From Deinococcus sp. Arct2-2 (GTDB lineage Bacteria; Deinococcota; Deinococci; Deinococcales; Deinococcaceae): a stretch of 64,000 nt of DNA. Positions within the stretch are counted from its first letter, which is position 1. Each line of letters begins with the position of its first letter. This document shows positions 15,071 through 22,859 of this stretch, piece after piece. The notes under the pieces are model-generated. The model made no database searches. It had not been told where the DNA came from and worked only from the letters and a program-made list of their open reading frames with translations. The stretch covers positions 1 to 64,000 of the forward strand of contig NZ_SSNW01000010.1 of the NCBI RefSeq assembly GCF_004801315.1. Direction: 5' to 3'. Made by a program: the position numbers and the translations under genes.

Positions 15071-15853
15071 ATGCTTCCCGCTCAAGAGCAGTTTGCACAG
15101 TTTTCGGTCGACGGTCAGCGCCTCTACGGTTTGCTTCATATCCCTAGTGAACACAGTCCCAGTGGCGAGCGGCCCGCGCAGGGGTGGCCCTCGGTGGTGC
15201 TGGTTCACGGGTTTACAGGCAATCAGGGCGGCGATCACCGCTTGCTGCCTGTGCTGGCGCGGCATTTGGCGGCGCGGGGCGTGGCCTGCCTGCATTTCGA
15301 TTGCCGGGGCAGCGGTATCTCTCAGGGCGACTTTTCTGAAATGACTGTGACCCGCGAGGTGCAGGACACGGCGGCGGCCTTCGAGTACATGCGCCACCAA
15401 CCCGGCCTAGACCCCGAACGGGTGATGCTGCTGGGCTTCAGCATGGGCGGTATCGTGGTTTCCTTGGCCGCCGCGCAAGTTAAGCCGCACCGTTTGGCAC
15501 TGTGGGCACCCGCCCTGCCCGAACTGTGGCTGCCCCTGCTGCGCGGCGGATTCGTGCCGCCTGTGGTCAGCGATCATGGGGGCTGGCCCGTCAGCCGGGA
15601 ATTTTTGCTGGAAGTGACGCGCCTGAAGCCCCTAGAGGCAGCGGCAGCATGGGGACAGAGCATGGGCGGCGGCGTGGCCCGCGTGTTTCACGGCGACGCC
15701 GACCAGACCTGCCCACCCGAATATGGCGTGCGCTATGCACAGGCTCTAGGCTGCGACGCAGTGGCGATTCCCGGCGGCACGCACACCTTCGAGAGCTTTA
15801 GCAGCACCGAAATGTTGTACACGGAAACGGTGCGCTTTTTGACGGGTGGGTGA
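15071..15853 (+). CDS. Alpha/beta hydrolase (serine esterase/acylaminopeptidase-like)
   Basis: A cytosolic hydrolase of 260 aa. The oxyanion region VVLVHGFTGNQGGDH, the nucleophile elbow GFSMGG (Ser in the middle), an Asp in FHGDADQTCPPE and the catalytic His in PGGTHTFESF are in order. It most resembles the broad group of FrsA/YfhR-like esterases (COG1073), whose substrates are rarely known. ATG 15071 is 7 nt after TAGCAT (15058-15063), so it is probably leaderless. It is flanked by two insertion sequences but its composition is like the host. Confidence 0.85.
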   Translation: MLPAQEQFAQFSVDGQRLYGLLHIPSEHSPSGERPAQGWPSVVLVHGFTGNQGGDHRLLPVLARHLAARGVACLHFDCRGSGISQGDFSEMTVTREVQDTAAAFEYMRHQPGLDPERVMLLGFSMGGIVVSLAAAQVKPHRLALWAPALPELWLPLLRGGFVPPVVSDHGGWPVSREFLLEVTRLKPLEAAAAWGQSMGGGVARVFHGDADQTCPPEYGVRYAQALGCDAVAIPGGTHTFESFSSTEMLYTETVRFLTGG

Positions 15854-15899
15854 GGGGGAAGTCTAAAGGTCTAGGGTCTAAGCTCGACTTTGGCCATTA

Positions 15900-15927
15900 A
15901 CAGGGGAGCAGCTTGCTGCTCCCCTGT
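15900..15927 (+). promoter_or_regulatory. Hairpin in the transposase 5' leader
   Basis: ACAGGGGAGCAG (15900-15911) pairs perfectly with CTGCTCCCCTGT (15916-15927) around CTTG. It lies between the left end and the transposase ATG (15939), with no T-run, so it is not a terminator. In RNA reading in from outside, it would sit 12 nt before the start codon. Comparable structures in other insertion sequences limit transposase made from read-through transcripts; that role here is inferred. Confidence 0.55.
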
Positions 15928-15938
15928 CAGACTTGAGC

Positions 15939-17291
15939 ATGTCACCGCTTCCGGAGTGGTTCACTGGCATCGTCCAAGGCTTCGCTCCTCTCTTTTCGAC
16001 GAGAATTTGGCCGCAGATCCAACTGCTCGTGGTCGGGGCGCTCCTCTCGCCTGGCAAACGAACCGTGACCGCAGCGCTGCGGGTGCTCGGTCTGGCGGAT
16101 GATCCAGGGTTCGGCACGTTTCACCGCTTGTTAAATCGAGCGCGCTGGTCGAGTCTTCAGGCGAGTCGGGTGCTGCTTGAGCTGCTCACCGCCTTTGTTC
16201 CCTCTGGCCCACTGCTTCTCGGCTTGGACGACACCACCTTCCGACGTACTGGAGCGAAGATCAGTGCCAAAGGGATTTACCCTGACCCGGTGCGGTCGAG
16301 CCACGGGCCCTTCGTGAAAGCCAGCGGGCTCCGCTGGCTGAGCCTGATGCTGCTGACCCCCATTCCCTGGGCCCAGCGCACTTGGGCGCTGCCGTTCCTG
16401 ACGGCACTGGTGCCGTCACAGCCGTATAACGCAGAACGCGGTCACCAGCACAAGAGCCTGATGCACTGGGCCCGGCAGATGCTACGTGTGGTGCAGCGCT
16501 GGTGTCCTGGACGGCCGCTGATCGTGGTGGCGGACAGCGCGTATGCCAGTATTGCTTGGCTCCATAACCTCCAGCAGGGCCAGCCGATCACGGTCATCAC
16601 CCGTCTTCGCCTAGATGCCGCCCTCTACGCCCCCGCACCCGAACGCAGGGCCGGCCAGCTGGGCCGGCCCCGGCTGAAAGGCAACCGCCTCCCGACCCTG
16701 GCCTCCTTGGTTCACGACGCAGAGACGCATTGGGAACGCCTCCAGGTAGGCCGCTGGTACGGGGAAACGAACCGCGAGGTCGAGATCGTTTCTCAGACCG
16801 CGGTTTGGTATCACAACGGCCTCCCACCCCTTCCGGTGCGCTGGGTGCTGATCCGTGATCCCAAGGGCAAGTTCTCCACTCAGGCCTTGCTCTGTACGGA
16901 CCTGTTGCAGACCCCCATCCAGATCTTGGAGGACTTCGTGCAGCGTTGGCAGTTCGAGGTCACCTTTGAAGAGGTTCGGGCACATTTGGGCGTGGAAACA
17001 CAGCGGCAGTGGACTGATCTGGCCATGGCCAGAACAACCCCAGCGTTGCTGGGGCTGTTCTCACTTGTCACCCTGATGGCTCACGAACGCTGGAAGAGCC
17101 ATGACGTCTGGGTTCGTCGGGCCGCTTGGTACGACAAGACCCTGCCCACCTTCGTTGACGCGCTCGCCGAGGTTCGGCGAGCCTTGTGGAAGGTGCCGAC
17201 TTTTCGCACATCTGCACCAGAACGCGAAATGGTTCAAGTCCCGCTTGAGTTTATCGACCGTCTCGCAGACGCACTCTGCTACGCCGCCTGA
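15939..17291 (+). CDS. DDE transposase (IS701/IS4 superfamily)
   Basis: A 450-aa transposase. The catalytic residues are recognisable: first Asp in LGLDDTTFRRTG, second Asp in IVVADSAYAS, Glu in FEVTFEEVRAHLG, the last in the W-Q/R-F-E-x-x-F-E-E context of the IS701/DDE_5 group. The N-terminus (LLVVGALLSPGKRTVTAALRVLGL, FGTFHRLLNRARWS) is the DNA-binding part. It fills the element. I prefer ATG 15939; a TTG two codons upstream is possible. Confidence 0.85.
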   Translation: MSPLPEWFTGIVQGFAPLFSTRIWPQIQLLVVGALLSPGKRTVTAALRVLGLADDPGFGTFHRLLNRARWSSLQASRVLLELLTAFVPSGPLLLGLDDTTFRRTGAKISAKGIYPDPVRSSHGPFVKASGLRWLSLMLLTPIPWAQRTWALPFLTALVPSQPYNAERGHQHKSLMHWARQMLRVVQRWCPGRPLIVVADSAYASIAWLHNLQQGQPITVITRLRLDAALYAPAPERRAGQLGRPRLKGNRLPTLASLVHDAETHWERLQVGRWYGETNREVEIVSQTAVWYHNGLPPLPVRWVLIRDPKGKFSTQALLCTDLLQTPIQILEDFVQRWQFEVTFEEVRAHLGVETQRQWTDLAMARTTPALLGLFSLVTLMAHERWKSHDVWVRRAAWYDKTLPTFVDALAEVRRALWKVPTFRTSAPEREMVQVPLEFIDRLADALCYAA

Positions 17292-17319
17292 TGGTATTCA
17301 ATGGCCAAAGTCGAGCTAA

Positions 17320-17513
17320 GAGCCTGTTTATAAGGTTCCGTTGAGCTTTTTCAGCATTGCGAAAACGCCGTATCTATGGTGTGTTGCTCCCTCTCCCCTT
17401 GCGGGGGAGGGCTGGGGAGGGGGGAAGTGAGCGCAGCGAATGCTGTTCCACACGCGATTTGCCGAAACTGGCCACCCTTCATAAACACGCTCTAGGAAAA
17501 AGGGCACCGCCCT
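17320..17513. repeat. Intergenic spacer with G-rich repeat block
   Basis: The spacer contains CCCTCTCCCCTTGCGGGGGA (17389-17408) and GAAGTGAGCGCAGCGAATGC (17424-17443), a variant of the repeat found at 14926 and 18247. No gene is visible. Confidence 0.45.
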
Positions 17514-18191
17514 CTATGGCCGCACCGCCAGCCAGATCGTATGTTTCGCGCCTTTGCCGGGGCGTTCGCGGGCTATCCGGGTTTCTACGTTGTAGCCCGC
17601 TTTGATTAGGCGGGCGGTGAATTTGGGGTCTGGGTCGACCGACCAAATTGCCAACACGCCGCCGGGGGTCAGGGCAGCCGAAATTGCCTTCAGTCCCTTC
17701 ATGCTGTACAGCCAGTCGTTTTCCTTGTGGGTCATTCCGTCCGGGCCGTTGTCTACGTCCAGAAGAAGAGCGTCCCACACAGCGCGGCTGCCCCGAATCA
17801 GTTCAGCCACATCGCCCACATGCACGCGGGTTCGGGGGTTGTCGAGCGGACGGCCCGCGCACTCGCCCAGCGGCCCCCGGTTCCAGTCCACCACTTGCGG
17901 CACCAGTTCGGCCACCGTAACAAGCGCATCTGGCCCAGTAGATCGCAGCGCCGCCGCCAGCGTAAAGCCCATACCGAGGCCGCCCACCAGCACCCGCACG
18001 CCTGCCCGCCCCGACACTATTGGGCAGGCATATTCGGCCAGCGCGTCTTCGGAACCGTGCATGCGGCTGTTCATCAGTTCGCTGACGTAGCCGCTGATCC
18101 GGATCGTAAATTCGTCGTCCCGCTGATACAAAATCAGGTCTTCGGAACTGCCCGGAATTGGGGCGCGGCTGAGGACGGTGTAACCACTCAC
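17514..18191 (-). CDS. Spermidine synthase-like protein (methyltransferase fold)
   Basis: A 225-aa protein with the Rossmann core of the spermidine/spermine synthase group: VRVLVGGLGMGFTLAAAL (SAM-binding glycine loop), VTVAELVPQVVDWNRG (acidic ribose-binding residue), RVHVGDVAELI, DALLLDVDNGPDG and GGVLAIWSVDPD. It is shorter than true spermidine synthase and lacks the classic catalytic GGG-DGG spacing at the N-terminus, so it may be a related aminopropyl- or methyltransferase. The GTG start at 18191 lies 7 nt after TACACT (minus strand 18199-18204). Confidence 0.75.
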   Translation of the reverse strand: MSGYTVLSRAPIPGSSEDLILYQRDDEFTIRISGYVSELMNSRMHGSEDALAEYACPIVSGRAGVRVLVGGLGMGFTLAAALRSTGPDALVTVAELVPQVVDWNRGPLGECAGRPLDNPRTRVHVGDVAELIRGSRAVWDALLLDVDNGPDGMTHKENDWLYSMKGLKAISAALTPGGVLAIWSVDPDPKFTARLIKAGYNVETRIARERPGKGAKHTIWLAVRP

Positions 18192-18246
18192 GCGGCCAAG
18201 TGTAGCTGGGGTTAAGGGCTAAGAGTGGCTCATGAACATTTATTTT

Positions 18247-18340
18247 TGCTCCCTCACCCTTGAGGGGGGAGGGTTGGGGAGGGGGTGAATGAGCGCAGCG
18301 AATGCTTTTCTCAGACCCTTCGACCAAGCCCCAGAAATCG
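18247..18340. repeat. G-rich intergenic repeat (family C)
   Basis: CCTCACCCTTGAGGGGGGAG, then GGGGAGGGGGTGAATGAGCG, then CAGCGAATGCTTTTCTCAGACC. The same string, with few changes, is at 166-222, 36126-36200, 42300-42360 and 53695-53755. The first 20 nt form a CCCTTGAGGG hairpin. Confidence 0.6.
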
Positions 18341-18344
18341 TCCC

Positions 18345-18869
18345 CTACAGCCCAATCAGCGCCCCCACAACCGCCGCCCCCACCACCACCAACGCCGAAT
18401 TGAGGCGGCTGCGGCGCAAGATGACGAACGTAATGGCCGCCAACGCCGCCGCTGCCCACGAATGAATGCTGGTTTGGCCCAGCACCAGCACGCCCGCCAG
18501 CATCACGCCGCCGCCGAAGGGGAGCAGGGCGTCCCGAAAAGTCAGGCTCCACGGGTGGGCGCTGTGCCGCTTCCAGAGTAGGGCCGCCGCTGCACTGAGT
18601 ACCGCTGTAGGGCCATAAAACCCGATGGTGGCGGCTGCCGCGCCCCAGCCCCCGGCGATCACGAGGCCGTAATGCGTGACGGCCAACAGGTTCGGCCCCG
18701 GCATCAGTTGGCCCAGGGCAAAGCCGTTGGCAAAGGTGCGGGCGTCTATCCAGCCACGTTGTCCCACCAGCAGGCGTTCCATTTCGGCCAAATTGGTGCC
18801 ACCAAACCCAGTCAGGCCGAGGCGCACGAAAGTCAGAAAGAGGTCTAGGAGAAGTTCAGGCGTTGCCAT
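18345..18869 (-). CDS. Chromate transporter, C-terminal half protein (short-chain CHR)
   Basis: The second of two half-size CHR proteins. The signature [28 protein letters not shown] followed by [19 protein letters not shown] is the CHR domain. About five or six hydrophobic segments follow in 174 aa. In bacteria the two halves act together in the inner membrane to export chromate; some CHR proteins carry other oxyanions. ATG 18869 overlaps the preceding half by 14 nt, so translation is coupled. The ORF extended to 18965 is an artefact of the other reading frame. Confidence 0.85.
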   Translation of the reverse strand: MATPELLLDLFLTFVRLGLTGFGGTNLAEMERLLVGQRGWIDARTFANGFALGQLMPGPNLLAVTHYGLVIAGGWGAAAATIGFYGPTAVLSAAAALLWKRHSAHPWSLTFRDALLPFGGGVMLAGVLVLGQTSIHSWAAAALAAITFVILRRSRLNSALVVVGAAVVGALIGL

Positions 18870-19470
18870 GCGTTTCCTTGGTTGGACGGTGTGCCACCAA
18901 GCCCACCCCCACCAATACCGCCAGCACGGGCAGCAAATCCAGTCGGAGCACGCCCAGCGCCACAAAAGTCAGCACCGTGACCGCCGCGCCAACGGGCAGG
19001 CGTCCGGCCTTCACGCTCCAGCCCACGCGCACGATTGGGCCAACCATCGTCAGCATCACGGCCAACGCTGCACAGGCCGCGCCCCGCAGCGCACTTTGCA
19101 GCACAGGAGGCAGGCCACCGGGCAGGCCCAGCAGCAGGATGGTGACGGCGGTCATGGCGATCAGCCCCGGCGTCAGCACACCCAACGTACTGGCGAGTGC
19201 GCCGCGTTTGCCGCCCAGCCGCGCCCCCACCATCGCCGCCAAATTCACGCCGTTCGGCCCCGGCGTCAGTTGGGCCAGCGTAAAGGCCTCGGCAAATTCG
19301 GCGTCGCTGAGCCAGCCCCGGCCCAGCATGGCGCGGCGCGTATGGGCCGGAATGCCCCCGCCGATGCCCGCCAGCGCCACGCCCACAAAAGCGCGGGCCA
19401 GTTGGAAGGTCGTGGGTGCGTCTAGCTGGATCGGATCATCCTCCAAAGGGGGCGGCAGAGTGGCAGTCAC
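18856..19470 (-). CDS. Chromate transporter, N-terminal half protein (short-chain CHR)
   Basis: This is the first CHR half (204 aa): [57 protein letters not shown] contains the paired G-x-G-G and PGPN motifs. Several membrane segments follow. The GTG start at 19470 is 6 nt after TAGGCT (minus strand 19477-19482), so the two-gene unit is probably leaderless. Both halves together equal one long-chain ChrA. The oxyanion actually carried is unproven. Confidence 0.85.
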   Translation of the reverse strand: MTATLPPPLEDDPIQLDAPTTFQLARAFVGVALAGIGGGIPAHTRRAMLGRGWLSDAEFAEAFTLAQLTPGPNGVNLAAMVGARLGGKRGALASTLGVLTPGLIAMTAVTILLLGLPGGLPPVLQSALRGAACAALAVMLTMVGPIVRVGWSVKAGRLPVGAAVTVLTFVALGVLRLDLLPVLAVLVGVGLVAHRPTKETHGNA

Positions 19471-19640
19471 CCCCGCAGCCTACCCCCGTCAGGCACGCCA
19501 AGAGGCCAAAAACAGCGTGACCGTGCAGGGAACACAGGCACACACAATGCACAATATTCATCCCGTGTGAAGTCTGTAAATTCTGCCCCGCCATTTCGCC
19601 TATTTGGAACTCTGGCCTCTGGCTTATGCTGTGAGGCAAC

Positions 19641-20663
19641 ATGACATCCCCGCCGCCCAACGTTGCCGTGCAGGTGCGCGACCTCCGCAAAAGTTACACC
19701 GTCCACGAAAAAGACCCCGGCTTCGTCGGCAGCGTCAAGTCGTTTTTCAACCGCAAATCGCATGAAGTGGGGGCCGTCAAGGGCGTCTCGTTCGACCTTG
19801 CACCCGGCGAAGTGGTGGGGTTTTTGGGGCCGAACGGGGCAGGGAAGACCACCACCCTAAAGATGTTGTCGGGCCTGCTGCACCCTACGGGCGGCACGGC
19901 GCGGGTGGCAGGCTTCGAGCCACGCAAGCGCGAAACCCCGTTCCTGAAGCAAATTACGCTGGTCATGGGCCAAAAACAACAACTGATCTGGGATTTGCCC
20001 GCCCTCGATTCCTTCCTCGTGAATCAAGCCATCTACGAAATTCCCGAGGCGCAGTACCGCGCCACCATGCGTGAATTTACCGAGGTGCTGGGGCTGGAAG
20101 GCATCCTGAAAAAGCAGGTACGCAAGCTGAGTTTGGGCGAGCGCATGAAGTGTGAACTGGCCGCCGCGCTGCTGCACCGCCCCAGAGTGTTGTTTCTCGA
20201 TGAACCGACGATTGGCCTTGACGTGAATATGCAGGAAAGCGTGCGGGCCTTCGTGCGCGACTACAACCAGCGGTTCGAGGCCACCGTGATCCTGACCAGT
20301 CACTACATGGCCGATGTAACGGCGCTGGCCCGCCGAATTTTGGTCATCGACGCGGGCGTGCTGGTCTTTGACGGCGACCTTGCCAGCCTTGCTGAACAGA
20401 GCAGCGGCGGCAAAACGGTGCGGTTGCAACTGCGTCAGCCAATCTCGCTGGCCGAGTTGTCGCGCTACGGCTTTGACGCCAAAGTGGACGGCCTCAGCGC
20501 CGAACTGAGCGTGCCCCGTTCAGAAGTGAGCGCCCGCGCCGCCCGCCTGTTGGCCGATTTGGATGTGGCGGATTTGACGGTAGAAGACCCACCGATTGAA
20601 GCGGTGATGGCGGAGTTGTTTGGGGCCGGGAAGGAAAAGGCGGTGGCTGAAGGTGTGGGGTAA
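19641..20663 (+). CDS. ABC-2 type exporter, ATP-binding protein
   Basis: A 340-aa ATPase. Walker A GPNGAGKTTT, Q-loop at MGQKQQLIWDLPAL, signature LSLGERMK, Walker B RVLFLDEPTIGLD and the switch His in TSHYMADV are intact. The N-terminal insertion EKDPGFVGSVKSFFNRKSHEVGAVKG before Walker A and the signature LSLGER are typical of the subfamily pairing with PF06182-type permeases. It heads an operon with two permeases, forming a 2+1+1 exporter of unknown substrate. A TATGCT box (19625-19630) lies 10 nt before the ATG, and GAGG provides a weak ribosome-binding site. Confidence 0.9.
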   Translation: MTSPPPNVAVQVRDLRKSYTVHEKDPGFVGSVKSFFNRKSHEVGAVKGVSFDLAPGEVVGFLGPNGAGKTTTLKMLSGLLHPTGGTARVAGFEPRKRETPFLKQITLVMGQKQQLIWDLPALDSFLVNQAIYEIPEAQYRATMREFTEVLGLEGILKKQVRKLSLGERMKCELAAALLHRPRVLFLDEPTIGLDVNMQESVRAFVRDYNQRFEATVILTSHYMADVTALARRILVIDAGVLVFDGDLASLAEQSSGGKTVRLQLRQPISLAELSRYGFDAKVDGLSAELSVPRSEVSARAARLLADLDVADLTVEDPPIEAVMAELFGAGKEKAVAEGVG

Positions 20664-20759
20664 AGCGAACGTGGAACGTAGATCGTGGATCGTAGTTTGG
20701 TGCTTTTGCCTTTCCCACGATCCACAATTCACACCCCACTTCCCCCGCCGGGGGCGCAC
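20664..20759. repeat. ATCGTGG inverted-repeat spacer inside the ABC operon (copy 1)
   Basis: AACGTAGATCGTGGATCGTA (about 20674-20693) is followed by CCCACGATCCACAATTCACA (about 20715-20734), so the arms CGTGGATCGT and ACGATCCAC can pair. A second, longer copy lies in the next spacer (21566-21690), and related units are at about 53804-53832. Inside an operon such a stem may tune mRNA decay or the ratio of subunits. Confidence 0.55.
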
Positions 20760-21563
20760 ATGACTCCCTTCCTCCGCAAGTTCCGCGTCCTCTTTTCTAC
20801 CCAATTCGCTCTGATGACCGAATACCGGGCCGAAATCGTTATCTGGATGCTGTCTGGCACGCTATCCCTCGTCATGATGCTGGTTTGGATGGGACAGGCC
20901 GCCGCCGCGCCGGGGGGCCAGATTCGCGGGTTCTCGGCGTCCGACTTCGCGTCGTACTTCCTTGCCACTTGGTTTGTGGGGCAACTGTTGGTGGTCTGGG
21001 TGGCGTGGGAACTGGATTTCGAGGTCAGGCAAGGCACGCTGTCGCCCAAGCTGCTGCGCCCGATGGATCCCATGTGGGGTCACTACAGCGGGCATGTGGC
21101 CGAAAAAATCGTGCGTTTTCCGATCATGCTGGTGCTGGTTGGCCTGTTCGCATGGCTGGCCGAGGCGCGGTTCAGCCTCGATTGGCGTGTGTACGCCGCC
21201 GTCTTGGGTCTGGTCATCTTGGGCTTCACGGTGCGCTTTTTATGGGAATACTCGCTGGGCCTGCTGGCCTTCTGGACAGAATCCAGCACCAGTTTTCAGG
21301 AAGTGGTCTGGCTCGTGTACGCCGCGCTGGGCGGCCTGTTTGCGCCGCTGGCCTTCTATCCACAGTGGGTGCAGGACATCGCCGTCTGGACACCGTTTCC
21401 GTACATGCTGGGCCTGCCCGCCAGCCTGATCGCCGGAAAAGCCACGCTGGAACAGGCCGGACAGGGAATGCTGGTGCTGCTGGGCTGGCTAGCCGTGTTC
21501 GTGCTGGTGCGCGTGTGGGTGTGGCGCGTGGGTCTGAGGAAATATGGGGCGGTGGGGGCGTGA
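20760..21563 (+). CDS. ABC-2 family transporter permease, first subunit
   Basis: A 267-aa integral membrane protein with about six hydrophobic segments: FSTQFALMTEYRAEIVIWMLSGTLSLVMML, YFLATWFVGQLLVVWVAW, FPIMLVLVGLFAWL, FWTESSTSFQEVVWLVYAALGG and a C-terminal pair. The pattern fits the PF06182 group of ABC-2 permeases. It pairs with the ATPase upstream and the permease downstream. ATG 20760 follows GGGGGCGCAC. The upstream in-frame extension to 20685 is inside the repeat and not protein-like. Confidence 0.85.
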   Translation: MTPFLRKFRVLFSTQFALMTEYRAEIVIWMLSGTLSLVMMLVWMGQAAAAPGGQIRGFSASDFASYFLATWFVGQLLVVWVAWELDFEVRQGTLSPKLLRPMDPMWGHYSGHVAEKIVRFPIMLVLVGLFAWLAEARFSLDWRVYAAVLGLVILGFTVRFLWEYSLGLLAFWTESSTSFQEVVWLVYAALGGLFAPLAFYPQWVQDIAVWTPFPYMLGLPASLIAGKATLEQAGQGMLVLLGWLAVFVLVRVWVWRVGLRKYGAVGA

Positions 21564-21565
21564 GC

Positions 21566-21690
21566 GCCGTTGGCAGGATCGTGGATCGTGGGGGGTGGAT
21601 CGTAGAAAAATCCCAATCACGTTACACGATCCACGTTCCGCACTCCATTTTTTCCCACACCCGACAACCCACGTTCCACTCCACGCGCAA
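21566..21690. repeat. ATCGTGG inverted-repeat spacer inside the ABC operon (copy 2)
   Basis: GATCGTGGATCGTGGGG (about 21579-21595) and GTGGATCGTAG (about 21595-21605) are followed by ACACGATCCACGTTCCGCAC (about 21624-21643) and CCCACGTTCCACTCC. The arms are complementary and match copy 1. It separates the two permease genes by 136 nt, unusually long for a tight operon. Confidence 0.55.
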
Positions 21691-21699
21691 AGGGCGCAC

Positions 21700-22488
21700 A
21701 TGACCCGCTACCTGCGCCTCATCCGTATTTTTACTGGGGCCACCATTTCGGCGCAACTGGAATACCGGGCCAACTTTTTGGGCGCGGTACTCGCCAGCCT
21801 CGGCGAAGTGGGTGTGGCGTTGCTGGGCATCGCGGTGCTGTTTGGGCAACCGGGAACCGTCAGCGTGGGCGGCTACTCGTTTCATCAGGCCTTGTTAGTA
21901 GTCGGGTTTTTCATGCTCACAGAAGGCTTTATCAGTGTGTTCGTGCAGCCCAACATGAGCAAAATCGCCGAAGCCGTTCGCACGGGCAGTATGGATTTCA
22001 CGTTGCTTAAGCCCATCGACGCGCAGTTCAACGTGTCCACGCGCAACCTGAACGTGTTGCGCGTCACTGACATCCTGATCGGCCTCGGCCTGATCTTCTA
22101 TGCTGCCTCGTTTCTCACGGTCACGCTGGGGGGCGTGCTGGCCGCCGCCGTCATGTATCTGTCGGCCCTAGTCATCGTGTACTGCATTTGGTTGGCGCTC
22201 AGCACCACCGCGTTTTGGTTCGTCAAAACCCAAAACATGTCCGAATTGTTCAACGGCGTGTTCGGCGCAGGCCGTTTTCCGGTCACGGCGTTTCCCGTTC
22301 CGGTGCGGGCCTTCCTGACTTTTGTCGTGCCCATCGCGTTTATTACTACCGTGCCCGCACAGGCGCTCACAGGCGGATTGTCCACCCTGCTGGCGCTGGC
22401 CTCGCCGCTGGTGGCCGCCGTGCTGTTTGTCGGCAGCCGCCTGTTTTGGAAGAAAGCGGTGGGCAGTTATACGAGTGCGAGCAGTTGA
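21700..22488 (+). CDS. ABC-2 family transporter permease, second subunit
   Basis: A 262-aa membrane protein, homologous in plan to the gene before it: AQLEYRANFLGAVLASLGEVGVALLGIAVLF, a conserved SFHQALLVVGFFMLTEGFISVFVQPNM, and four further segments. It probably forms a heterodimer with the first permease. ATG 21700 follows AAAGGGCGCAC, the same leader as the first permease. The substrate is unknown; related operons have been linked to resistance or lipid export. Confidence 0.85.
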   Translation: MTRYLRLIRIFTGATISAQLEYRANFLGAVLASLGEVGVALLGIAVLFGQPGTVSVGGYSFHQALLVVGFFMLTEGFISVFVQPNMSKIAEAVRTGSMDFTLLKPIDAQFNVSTRNLNVLRVTDILIGLGLIFYAASFLTVTLGGVLAAAVMYLSALVIVYCIWLALSTTAFWFVKTQNMSELFNGVFGAGRFPVTAFPVPVRAFLTFVVPIAFITTVPAQALTGGLSTLLALASPLVAAVLFVGSRLFWKKAVGSYTSASS

Positions 22489-22579
22489 GGGGAAGAGAAG
22501 GGTAATCGCTGGCGCTCACTCACCCCCTCCCTGCGGGCTGTACCAGTCAAGGGGGAGGAGCAAAGCCTCTAGCCCTTCG

Positions 22580-22852
22580 TTAGACCGCCCCGCCCCCTCC
22601 CTGTACCCGCGCCCACACGCTTTCCAACGTTTCCTCGCCCCCAGCCCAATAAAACTGCGTCACATAGGCCGTGTCGCCCTCAAAGCGCACGCCAGCCCTG
22701 TCCTGAAACTCGGCCAATGTCCAGCCCCACGCGCTGCTCTGGTCAATTAGGCCGCGCAATTCCTCGGTACTGGCAATGGCCTGCTGGCCCGTCACCACAC
22801 GGTTTTGGGCAAACGACATGAACGTTTCGTAGCCTGAGTCATAGTCCGTCAT
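22580..22852 (-). CDS. Hypothetical small protein downstream of the metalloprotease gene
   Basis: A 90-aa cytosolic protein I do not recognise. It is rich in aromatic residues (ETFMSFAQN, SSAWGWTLAEF, TQFYWAGG), with a Gly-rich tail. ATG 22852 lies 7 nt after the stop of the upstream gene, so the two are probably co-transcribed. The family C-like repeat at about 22508-22566 follows its stop. Confidence 0.6.
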   Translation of the reverse strand: MTDYDSGYETFMSFAQNRVVTGQQAIASTEELRGLIDQSSAWGWTLAEFQDRAGVRFEGDTAYVTQFYWAGGEETLESVWARVQGGGGAV

Positions 22853-22859
22853 TCGGAGT

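Larger units (their letters stand above)
15883..17315 (+). mobile_element. Insertion sequence with perfect terminal inverted repeats (IS701/IS4-like)
   Basis: An 18-bp inverted repeat, AGCTCGACTTTGGCCATT at 15881-15898, has its exact complement at 17300-17317. The 5-bp sequence CTAAG is present directly on both sides (15878-15882 and 17316-17320), so the element proper is probably 15883-17315 with a 5-bp target duplication. It landed inside a GGTCTAGGGTCTAAG repeat. Near-perfect ends and an intact transposase point to a recent insertion. Family placement is by transposase style; 5 bp differs from the 4 bp usual for IS701. Confidence 0.8.
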
